Shown here piece after piece: positions 26,379 through 32,743 of a stretch of 64,000 nt of DNA; the first letter of the stretch is position 1; the number at the start of each line of letters is the position of its first letter. The stretch comes from an uncultured Draconibacterium sp. (GTDB lineage Bacteria > Bacteroidota > Bacteroidia > Bacteroidales > Prolixibacteraceae). The translations under genes were made by a program, and so were the position numbers. The notes beneath the pieces were generated by a model. That model made no database searches. It was not told where the DNA came from and was given only the letters and a program-made list of their open reading frames with translations. The DNA is taken from assembly GCF_963677575.1 (NCBI RefSeq), contig NZ_OY782038.1, positions 558,001 through 622,000 of the forward strand, given 5' to 3'.

Positions 26379-27884
26379 ATGAAGAAAATCAAAAAGATTC
26401 TAATCGCAAACCGAGGCGAAATTGCGATTCGCGTAATGCGAACCTGCAGGGAGCTTGATCTTGAATCAGTTGCCATTTACTCGGAAGCAGACAGGACTTC
26501 GCTTCATGTGCGTTATGCCCACGAAGCTTATTGTGTAGGTAAAGCACCATCGAGCGAAAGTTACCTGAACGTTGACAAAATTATAGAAGTTGCCAAACAA
26601 AGTGGCGCTGATGCAATTCATCCCGGTTACGGGTTCTTGTCGGAAAATGCCGATTTTGCCCGACGTTGTACCGAAGAGGGAATCGTTTTTATTGGTCCTT
26701 CACCCGAAGTAATCGTTCAAATGGGTGATAAAATTCAGGCCCGGGAAGCAATGACTGCAGCCGGAATTCCGGTAGTGCCCGGCACCAACGGAGAAATAAA
26801 AACTGAAACAGAAGCGCTGGAGGTTATTAAAACCATTGGCCTTCCGGTAATGATAAAAGCATCGGCCGGAGGTGGCGGAAAAGGAATGCGCCTGGTGAAA
26901 AACGAATCGGAAGTAGTTTCTGCAGTTCGTGCAGCCCGCTCCGAAGCGAAATCGGCGTTTGGCGACGATGCCGTTTACATTGAAAAATATATTACATCGC
27001 CACACCACATCGAGTTTCAAATTTTGGCCGACCAGCACGGAAATACCGTTCACCTATTCGAGCGTGAATGTTCCGTTCAGCGTCGACATCAGAAAATGAT
27101 TGAAGAAACTCCATCGCCTTTAATGACTCAGAAGTTGCGTGATGAAATGGGAAAAGCGGCCGTTGACGCTGCAAAAGCAGTAAATTATGTAGGTGCCGGA
27201 ACCATCGAATTTTTGGTGGATAACGATCTGAATTACTATTTCCTAGAAATGAATACTCGTTTGCAGGTGGAACACCCGATTACCGAACGTGTTACCGGAA
27301 TAGACCTCGTAAAACAACAGATTTATGCTGCTGAAGGACGTGAATTGGAATTCGGACAAGAGGATTTAAAACAAAAAGGCCACGCTATAGAATGCCGGAT
27401 TTATGCCGAAGACCCAGATAATAACTTTATGCCAAGCGCCGGAAAAGTATACAAGATATCTTCTCCGCTGGGATTGGGTGTTCGTACTGATGGTTATGTG
27501 TATGAAGGTTATGAAATTCCGATTTACTACGACCCGATGATCTCGAAACTGATTGTTTGGGGAAAAACACGCGACGAAGCCATTGCGCGCATGCGTCGGG
27601 CACTTTACGAATACAAAATTACCGGTGTTAAAACATCAATAAAAATGTTGGAACGCGTAATGAACAACGAAAACTTCATTGCCGGAAATTACGACACACA
27701 TTTCATTGAGAAAAATCAGGAACAACTGCTATCGAACGGAATGAAAGACAACCCGGAAGACATGGTTATAATAGCTGCTTTTATCGACTATCTGGATAAA
27801 CTGGGAAGCAACACAGCAGTAACCAAAGAGTTTGTACCGGCGCAAAGTCGCTGGAAAAAAATTTCTTACGTAAATCATTTTTAA
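26379..27884 (+). CDS. accC: Biotin carboxylase subunit of acyl-CoA carboxylase
   Basis: The 501-residue ATP-grasp enzyme has KILIANRGEIAIRV at the N-terminus, the glycine-rich ATP loop ASAGGGGKGMRLV near residue 160-172, FERECSVQRRHQK near 228-240 and EMNTRLQVEHPITE near 288-301. It carboxylates the biotin on the carrier protein using ATP and bicarbonate. It is first in a three-gene operon with spacings of 8 and 11 bases. The paralogue used for fatty-acid synthesis may be elsewhere, so this set could serve propionyl-CoA instead. Confidence 0.92.
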   Translation: MKKIKKILIANRGEIAIRVMRTCRELDLESVAIYSEADRTSLHVRYAHEAYCVGKAPSSESYLNVDKIIEVAKQSGADAIHPGYGFLSENADFARRCTEEGIVFIGPSPEVIVQMGDKIQAREAMTAAGIPVVPGTNGEIKTETEALEVIKTIGLPVMIKASAGGGGKGMRLVKNESEVVSAVRAARSEAKSAFGDDAVYIEKYITSPHHIEFQILADQHGNTVHLFERECSVQRRHQKMIEETPSPLMTQKLRDEMGKAAVDAAKAVNYVGAGTIEFLVDNDLNYYFLEMNTRLQVEHPITERVTGIDLVKQQIYAAEGRELEFGQEDLKQKGHAIECRIYAEDPDNNFMPSAGKVYKISSPLGLGVRTDGYVYEGYEIPIYYDPMISKLIVWGKTRDEAIARMRRALYEYKITGVKTSIKMLERVMNNENFIAGNYDTHFIEKNQEQLLSNGMKDNPEDMVIIAAFIDYLDKLGSNTAVTKEFVPAQSRWKKISYVNHF

Positions 27885-27892
27885 ACAAAATT

Positions 27893-28402
27893 ATGGCTGT
27901 TGAAATTAAAATTGGCGACAGGAAAGCATGGGTTAACCTGTTGAAACAAGATGGCAACATTCTGGAAGTTGAGGTTGACGGAAAAACATATAATGTAGAT
28001 TTGATGCACACTGCTGATGGCACATTTTCAATTCTTGAAGGTGGGCATTCGTACGACATCGAACTGGTTCCGGATGAAATGCCCAAAAAATATACCGCTT
28101 ACACTTTATACGAACGTTATGATGTTGAAGTAATTGATGCTGAAGCGCGTTATCTGCAAAACCGCAATGCGAACGGTACGGGATCGGGCGACAGCAAGAT
28201 TACTTCGCCTATGCCGGGCAAGGTAGTAAAAGTGTTGGTTGAAGAAGGTGACGTTGTACAAAAAGGCGATACTGTAGTTATCATCTCGGCCATGAAAATG
28301 GAGAGCGAATACAAAGCTCCAAAAGATGGCACCGTAAAAAAAGTACATGTAAAAGATCAGCAAACTGTCGACAGCAACCAGGTATTAATTGAATTGGACT
28401 AA
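27893..28402 (+). CDS. Biotin carboxyl carrier subunit
   Basis: The 169-residue product ends in a biotinyl domain with the biotinylation motif SAMKMES (Lys135). It is preceded by the MPGKVVKVLVEEGDVV strand pattern and by a flexible Gly/Ser-containing linker near residues 92-100. The N-terminal 90 residues resemble the BT-type linker domain that docks carrier to carboxyltransferase in propionyl-CoA carboxylases. It shuttles carboxybiotin between the flanking two gene products. Confidence 0.9.
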   Translation: MAVEIKIGDRKAWVNLLKQDGNILEVEVDGKTYNVDLMHTADGTFSILEGGHSYDIELVPDEMPKKYTAYTLYERYDVEVIDAEARYLQNRNANGTGSGDSKITSPMPGKVVKVLVEEGDVVQKGDTVVIISAMKMESEYKAPKDGTVKKVHVKDQQTVDSNQVLIELD

Positions 28403-28413
28403 AAGAAAAAAAA

Positions 28414-29949
28414 ATGGATTTAAAAGCAAAATACGAACAGCTTGACGCACTTAATGCACAGGCCGAAATCGGAGGAGGCAAAGAAAGAATTGAAAAGCAA
28501 CATGCCGCTGGAAAAATGACAGCCCGCGAACGCATTCTGCAATTACTCGATCCGGGAACTTTTACCGAGATTGACAAACTGATGACGCACCGAAACTATG
28601 ATTTCGGAATGGAAGCCAATAAAATTTTGGGCGACGGTTTAATTTCAGGTTACGGAAAAGTGAATGGCAGACTGGTATATGTTTTTGCCCAGGATTTTAC
28701 GGTTTTTGGCGGATCGCTGAGTAGAGCCAACGCCGATAAAATTGTAAAGATTCAGGAACTGGCACTAAAAATGGGAGCACCACTTGTTGGATTGAATGAC
28801 TCGGGTGGTGCCCGTATTCAGGAAGGTGTTGAAAGCCTTGCCGGTTATGCCGATATTTTCTATAACAATGTAGTTTCATCGGGTGTAATTCCTCAAATAT
28901 CAGCCATACTTGGGCCGTGTGCGGGTGGTGCAGTTTACTCTCCTGCCCTCACCGACTTTATTTTTATGGTAAAAGAAAAAAGTCACATGTTTGTTACCGG
29001 ACCGGATGTTATTAAAACGGTTACTCACGAGGATGTTACCAAAGAAGAATTGGGTGGAGCCGATACACACAGCTCGAAAAGTGGTGTGGCTCACTTTACA
29101 GGTAACGACGAGGAACAAACCATTATGATGGTTCGCGAATTGCTGAGCTTTCTGCCTTCGAATAACCTTGAAGATCCGCCGGTAAAACCAACTATCGATC
29201 CATCAGACAGAGTTAGCGAGGAACTGGAAGAAATTGTTCCGGCCGACCCGAACAAGCCTTACGATATGCACGATATTATCCAGAATGTTATCGACAACAA
29301 ACATTTTCTGGAAGTACAACCAAATTATGCACAAAATATTATTGTAGGATTTGCTCGTTTTGGAGGTCGTCCGGTGGGAGTTGTTGCCAACCAACCCGGG
29401 CACTTAGCCGGAGTTTTGGATATCAACTCGTCGGTAAAAGCTGCACGTTTTGTTCGTTTTTGCGATGCATTTAATCTGCCGTTGGTCACTTTTGTCGACG
29501 TTCCGGGTTTCTTACCGGGAACCGGACAGGAATTTGGGGGCATTATTAAACACGGTGCAAAACTGCTTTATGCATTTTCGGAAGCTACTGTTCCGAAAAT
29601 TACGGTAATTACCCGTAAAGCTTATGGTGGTGCATACGATGTAATGTCGAGCAAGCACATTGGCGCCGATGTAAATTTGGCTTACCCAACAGCTGAAATT
29701 GCAGTGATGGGCCCTGAAGGTGCAATCAATATTATTCATCGCGAAAAAATGACCGATGAAGAAAAAGCAGCCAAAGTACAGGACTACCGCGATAAATTTG
29801 CGAATCCGTATAAAGCAGCCTCGCTGGGTTATATCGATGAAATTATTCATCCGCGCGATACCCGTAAAAAGGTTATCGATGCACTTGAAATGACACAAAA
29901 CAAACGGAAATCAAATCCTCCTAAAAAACACGGAAACATTCCGCTTTAA
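28414..29949 (+). CDS. Acyl-CoA (propionyl-CoA type) carboxyltransferase beta subunit
   Basis: The 511-residue product has tandem crotonase-fold halves. The N-half contains GKMTARERI, DFTVFGGSLSRANADKI, NDSGGARIQEGVESL and GPCAGGAVYSPALTDF; the C-half contains VDVPGFLPGTGQEFGGIIKHGAK and KAYGGAYDVMSSKHIGAD. This is the PccB/MmdA type, which carboxylates propionyl-CoA or decarboxylates methylmalonyl-CoA, rather than the AccA/AccD type. No sodium-pump membrane subunit is adjacent, so a carboxylase is favoured. It ends the operon. Confidence 0.9.
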   Translation: MDLKAKYEQLDALNAQAEIGGGKERIEKQHAAGKMTARERILQLLDPGTFTEIDKLMTHRNYDFGMEANKILGDGLISGYGKVNGRLVYVFAQDFTVFGGSLSRANADKIVKIQELALKMGAPLVGLNDSGGARIQEGVESLAGYADIFYNNVVSSGVIPQISAILGPCAGGAVYSPALTDFIFMVKEKSHMFVTGPDVIKTVTHEDVTKEELGGADTHSSKSGVAHFTGNDEEQTIMMVRELLSFLPSNNLEDPPVKPTIDPSDRVSEELEEIVPADPNKPYDMHDIIQNVIDNKHFLEVQPNYAQNIIVGFARFGGRPVGVVANQPGHLAGVLDINSSVKAARFVRFCDAFNLPLVTFVDVPGFLPGTGQEFGGIIKHGAKLLYAFSEATVPKITVITRKAYGGAYDVMSSKHIGADVNLAYPTAEIAVMGPEGAINIIHREKMTDEEKAAKVQDYRDKFANPYKAASLGYIDEIIHPRDTRKKVIDALEMTQNKRKSNPPKKHGNIPL

Positions 29950-30094
29950 TCAGATTGATGGAGATTGAAATTCAGATTAATTGAGATTGAAGATAAATCC
30001 GGATAGATAAAATATCAAGAGATTGATTGAAGGTAAATTATTACTTTTTAGTCAATCTCTTTTTCAATCTATATCAATGTTAAAATCAATCTGA
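29950..30094. repeat. Nested inverted GATTGA repeats downstream of the carboxylase operon
   Basis: Outer arms TCAGATTGA (29950-29958) and TCAATCTGA (30086-30094) enclose inner arms AAGAGATTGA (30017-30026) and TCAATCTCTT (30052-30061), the latter followed by a T-run. Further AGATTGA copies lie between. It could act as the operon terminator or as a decayed hairpin repeat. Confidence 0.5.
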
Positions 30095-30108
30095 ATGCTC
30101 AATAAAAG

Positions 30109-30211
30109 CTGTCATTTCGAAGGAGTAAGACAACTGAGAATTGAAAATCAGCGGAGCTAAATTTGTTTCAAAATATTACAGATTTCTCCTCATTCTTCGT
30201 CGAAATGACAG
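30109..30211. mobile_element. MITE/REP-like element with 12-bp terminal inverted repeats
   Basis: CTGTCATTTCGA (30109-30120) and its exact reverse complement TCGAAATGACAG (30200-30211) bound a 103-bp non-coding segment with an AGGAG-type inner stretch that partly pairs. From memory, elements with GTCATTTCGA ends and GAAATCT-like interiors are dispersed in many Bacteroidota genomes. No transposase is encoded. Confidence 0.6.
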
Positions 30212-30219
30212 TATATTTG
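30212..30219 (+). promoter_or_regulatory. Possible additional -7 box at the edge of the MITE-like element
   Basis: TATATTTG matches the consensus exactly and abuts the right end of the MITE-like element. No TTG is at -33, so activity is uncertain. It would give a longer rpsF leader than the main promoter. Confidence 0.3.
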
Positions 30220-30270
30220 CAACGATCGCTCGGATGATGTGATTCGGATGAACAAAAAACCTCCAAAGTG

Positions 30271-30301
30271 TTTGAATCTTAACAATTTATTTCTATTTTT
30301 G
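30271..30301 (+). promoter_or_regulatory. Strong Bacteroidota promoter of the rpsF operon
   Basis: TTTG (30271-30274), exactly 19 bases, then TATTTTTG (30294-30301) is a full match to the -33/-7 consensus. The following GCGCGTCCAAAAT resembles the sequence after the tRNA-Leu -7 box. Confidence 0.85.
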
Positions 30302-30347
30302 CGCGTCCAAAATTTTGGATATTTATATTTAATAATTTAAAAATTAG

Positions 30348-30710
30348 ATGATTATGTTGAATCAGTACGAAACCGTTTTCATTTGTACTCCCGTTTTATC
30401 TGAGCCACAGGTAAAGGAAGCGGTAACAAAATTCAAGGATCTCATCACCGAAAATGGAGGTGAAATGATCCATGAAGAAGATTGGGGAATGAAAAAGCTG
30501 GCTTACCCAATTCAAAAAAAATCTACTGGCTTTTATCACTTGTTTGAGTTTAAAGCCGATCCTGCATTCATTACAAAAATGGAGACAGATTTCCGTCGCG
30601 ACGAGCGCGTTATCCGCTTCATGACTGTAAAACTAGACAAATATGCTGTTGCATATAGCGAGAAGAGAAGAAAACTTCAGAAAGCAAAATCAGAAAAAAA
30701 GGAGGATTAA
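30348..30710 (+). CDS. rpsF: Ribosomal protein bS6
   Basis: The 120-residue product has QYETVFICTPVLSEPQVKEAV at the N-terminus, WGMKKLAYPIQKKSTGFYHLFEF in the middle and a Lys-rich tail, the full length of bS6. It binds 16S rRNA with bS18 on the 30S platform. The start may be ATG 30348 (MIM...) or ATG 30354 (MLNQYE). No Shine-Dalgarno precedes it. The last codons overlap the Shine-Dalgarno sequence of rpsR. It heads the rpsF-rpsR-rplI operon. Confidence 0.96.
   Translation: MIMLNQYETVFICTPVLSEPQVKEAVTKFKDLITENGGEMIHEEDWGMKKLAYPIQKKSTGFYHLFEFKADPAFITKMETDFRRDERVIRFMTVKLDKYAVAYSEKRRKLQKAKSEKKED
30699..30705 (+). promoter_or_regulatory. Strong Shine-Dalgarno before rpsR
   Basis: AAGGAGG ends eight bases before ATG 30714, inside the last codons of rpsF. 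Such sites are rare in this window, where most genes have only A-rich leaders. Confidence 0.85.
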
Positions 30711-30713
30711 ACC

Positions 30714-30980
30714 ATGGCACAAGGAAGTGAAATCAGATACCTGACTCCACCGTCAGTAGAAATCAAAAAGAAAAAATATTGCCGTTTCAAGAAAAACGGA
30801 ATCAAATATGTTGATTACAAAGACCCTGAGTTTTTGAAAAAATTCCTGAACGAACAAGGTAAAATTTTACCTCGTCGTATCACCGGAACTTCGTTAAAGT
30901 ATCAGCGCAAAGTTGGCCAGGCTGTAAAACGTGCCCGCCAGGTTGCATTGCTACCATTTGTAACCGACATGATGAAATAA
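30714..30980 (+). CDS. rpsR: Ribosomal protein bS18
   Basis: The 88-residue product has the conserved KKKKYCRFKKNGIKYVDYKD start, then FLNEQGKILPRRITGTS and the C-terminal QVALLPFVTD. It partners bS6 on the 30S platform. In Bacteroidia, bS6, bS18 and bS21 form the pocket that hides the anti-Shine-Dalgarno tail of 16S rRNA (established for Flavobacterium johnsoniae). This gene carries a strong Shine-Dalgarno of its own, which suggests feedback control. Confidence 0.96.
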   Translation: MAQGSEIRYLTPPSVEIKKKKYCRFKKNGIKYVDYKDPEFLKKFLNEQGKILPRRITGTSLKYQRKVGQAVKRARQVALLPFVTDMMK

Positions 30981-30987
30981 GAGGAGG
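30981..30987 (+). promoter_or_regulatory. Strong Shine-Dalgarno before rplI
   Basis: GAGGAGG ends seven bases before ATG 30995 and directly follows the rpsR stop codon. Confidence 0.85.
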
Positions 30988-30994
30988 ACTTGAA

Positions 30995-31441
30995 ATGGAA
31001 ATTATATTATTACAAGACGTAGAGCGTTTAGGAAGCAAAAACGATATTGTTGAAGTAAAAGGTGGTTACGCACGTAACTTTCTGATTCCAACAAAACAAG
31101 CAGTTGTTGCTACCGAGTCGGCTAAAAAAGTTTTGGCTGAGAACATTAAACAACGTGCTCACAAAGAAGCTAAATTGAAAGAAGAAGCTACTAAAATTGC
31201 TGAGCAAATTGTTGCCAAGAAAATTTCGATTGGTGCAAAAACAAGTACTTCAGGCAAAATCTTCGGATCGGTTAACACCATCCAATTGGCTGAAGCGATC
31301 AACAAAAAAGGATTTGAGATCGACCGCAAACAGATCACTATTCCTGAAGACAGCATCAAAGAAGTTGGGACTCATACAGCTAAAATCAAACTACACAAAG
31401 AAGTTGTGGTTGAGATTGAATTTGAAGTTGTTGCGGAATAA
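30995..31441 (+). CDS. rplI: Ribosomal protein bL9
   Basis: The 148-residue product has the N-terminal domain MEIILLQDVERLGSKNDIVE with GGYARNFLIP, a long connecting helix (about residues 40-75) and a C-terminal domain with GKIFGSV. Length and layout are standard for bL9, a 50S protein. It is the last gene of the operon and is followed by an intrinsic terminator. Confidence 0.96.
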   Translation: MEIILLQDVERLGSKNDIVEVKGGYARNFLIPTKQAVVATESAKKVLAENIKQRAHKEAKLKEEATKIAEQIVAKKISIGAKTSTSGKIFGSVNTIQLAEAINKKGFEIDRKQITIPEDSIKEVGTHTAKIKLHKEVVVEIEFEVVAE

Positions 31442-31474
31442 GCATATTTTTGCATACACAATACTAAAAACGGT

Positions 31475-31508
31475 AAAAGGGTTTCCAAATGGAAACCCTT
31501 TTTATTTT
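31475..31508 (+). terminator. Terminator of the rpsF-rpsR-rplI operon
   Basis: AAAAGGGTTTCC and GGAAACCCTTTT form a 12-bp perfect stem with an AAAT loop, followed by TTTATTTT. Confidence 0.92.
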
Positions 31509-31515
31509 GTGCTAA

Positions 31516-31608
31516 TTATCCACTAATTACACGAATTGCTCGAATTTGTTATAAAACTAAATTAATCTCGGTTTTACAATTCGTGTAATCTGTGAAATTC
31601 GTGGATAA
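31516..31608. repeat. Dispersed palindromic repeat (TTATCCAC...GTGGATAA)
   Basis: TTATCCACTAATTACACGAATTG (31516-31538) is largely mirrored by the arm at 31577-31608, which has an extra 9-10 bases and ends GTGGATAA. From memory, sequences such as ACGAATTTCACAGATTAC are scattered through many Bacteroidota genomes. It can form a long cruciform and also separates the r-protein operon from the convergent GNAT gene. Confidence 0.55.
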
Positions 31609-31615
31609 AAAAGAT

Positions 31616-32119
31616 TTACTTATCAAGCAACTTTTGGTAAGCAACAACATCGAGTATTCGACCAAACTTCTCTCCTACCTGTTTAAAATGCCCGCACTTC
31701 TCGTAGCCCAACCGTTCGAACAGTTTTACACTGGCTTCGTTTTCTGCGGTGATAATTCCCATTAATACTACGATACCAACTTCCAGAGCCTTTTGCTCCA
31801 TCTGCAGCAAAACTTCTTTTCCAATGCCTTTCCCAAAGAATTCGGGTTTAAGATAAATGGTTACTTCGGCAGTGCGGTCGTAAGCGTCACGGGGTTTATA
31901 GCGTCTGAGGTAACAATACCCTGCAACTTCGTTATCAAAATAAATCAGAAACGACCGGAAGCGGCTATCACCAATGGGCAAAATTCCATTTAGTTCATCT
32001 TCTGTTACCGAGCCCGTATGAAAAGTAGCCGTAGAATTAGCAATATAATAATTGTAAATATTTTTAATCTGACTTAGATCTTTCTCCTCCAGTATTTCGA
32101 GGCGAATTGCGTTACTCAT
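31616..32119 (-). CDS. GNAT-family N-acetyltransferase (phosphinothricin-acetyltransferase-like)
   Basis: The 167-residue product matches the Pat/Bar-like GNAT group: IYNYYIANSTATF near residue 22, VAGYCYLRRYKPRDAY near 65, then the acetyl-CoA loop FFGKGIGKEVL near 95 and NEASVKLFERLGYEKCGHFKQVG near 126. It transfers an acetyl group to an amine; members act on phosphinothricin, methionine derivatives or unknown substrates. The next gene, RidA, ends 8 bases upstream, and both may be co-transcribed. Confidence 0.88.
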   Translation of the reverse strand: MSNAIRLEILEEKDLSQIKNIYNYYIANSTATFHTGSVTEDELNGILPIGDSRFRSFLIYFDNEVAGYCYLRRYKPRDAYDRTAEVTIYLKPEFFGKGIGKEVLLQMEQKALEVGIVVLMGIITAENEASVKLFERLGYEKCGHFKQVGEKFGRILDVVAYQKLLDK

Positions 32120-32127
32120 TCTAAAGC

Positions 32128-32505
32128 TTATTTTACAGCAATCGTTTCAATTTCGACCATAACACCTAGCGGCAACTCTTTTACAGCAAATGCAGCCCGT
32201 GCAGGCGGTGTCTCGCTGTAATATTTTCCGTAAACTTCGTTCATGGCTTTAAAATTGGCCATGTCGCTTAACAGGCAAGTCGATTTTACAACATCGGAGA
32301 ACGAATAACCGGCCTCGGCTAAAATCTCGCCAATATTCTTCATTACCTGCTCGGTTTGTTCGGTAATTCCGCCTTCAACAACTGTCATTGTTGCCGGATC
32401 GAGTGGTACTTGACCTGAAATATAAAGGGTTCCGTTTACTTCAACAGCCTGACTGTAAGGACCAATTGCAGCAGGTGCTTTTTCAGTTGAGATTATCTTT
32501 TTCAT
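32128..32505 (-). CDS. ridA: RidA family enamine/imine deaminase
   Basis: The 125-residue product has AIGPYSQAVEVNGTLYISGQ near the N-terminus and the C-terminal signature PPARAAFAVKELPLGVMVEIE, whose Arg is the catalytic residue of the family. RidA hydrolyses reactive 2-aminoacrylate and related imines. ATG 32505 (MKKIISTEKAP) is chosen over an upstream extension that has no family similarity. Confidence 0.93.
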   Translation of the reverse strand: MKKIISTEKAPAAIGPYSQAVEVNGTLYISGQVPLDPATMTVVEGGITEQTEQVMKNIGEILAEAGYSFSDVVKSTCLLSDMANFKAMNEVYGKYYSETPPARAAFAVKELPLGVMVEIETIAVK

Positions 32506-32743
32506 AGTGTAAATTTTTCTTGTGAAGATACAAGAATATGCCTCAACTTTCAATATCAGCAATCAGTCATTAAAACTTATTAATGGAAAGAAAACAAATA
32601 CCTATTTTCGATTATTGTTAACTGCGGAAGGGGCCATTTTTTTTTGCAAAAATGCATCTCTTCGCACTTAAAGAACCTCATTTTCTTAGAAAAACATTGC
32701 CCTCCAACTGCAGAAACAAGCGTTTTAGCAGTGTAATTATCGC

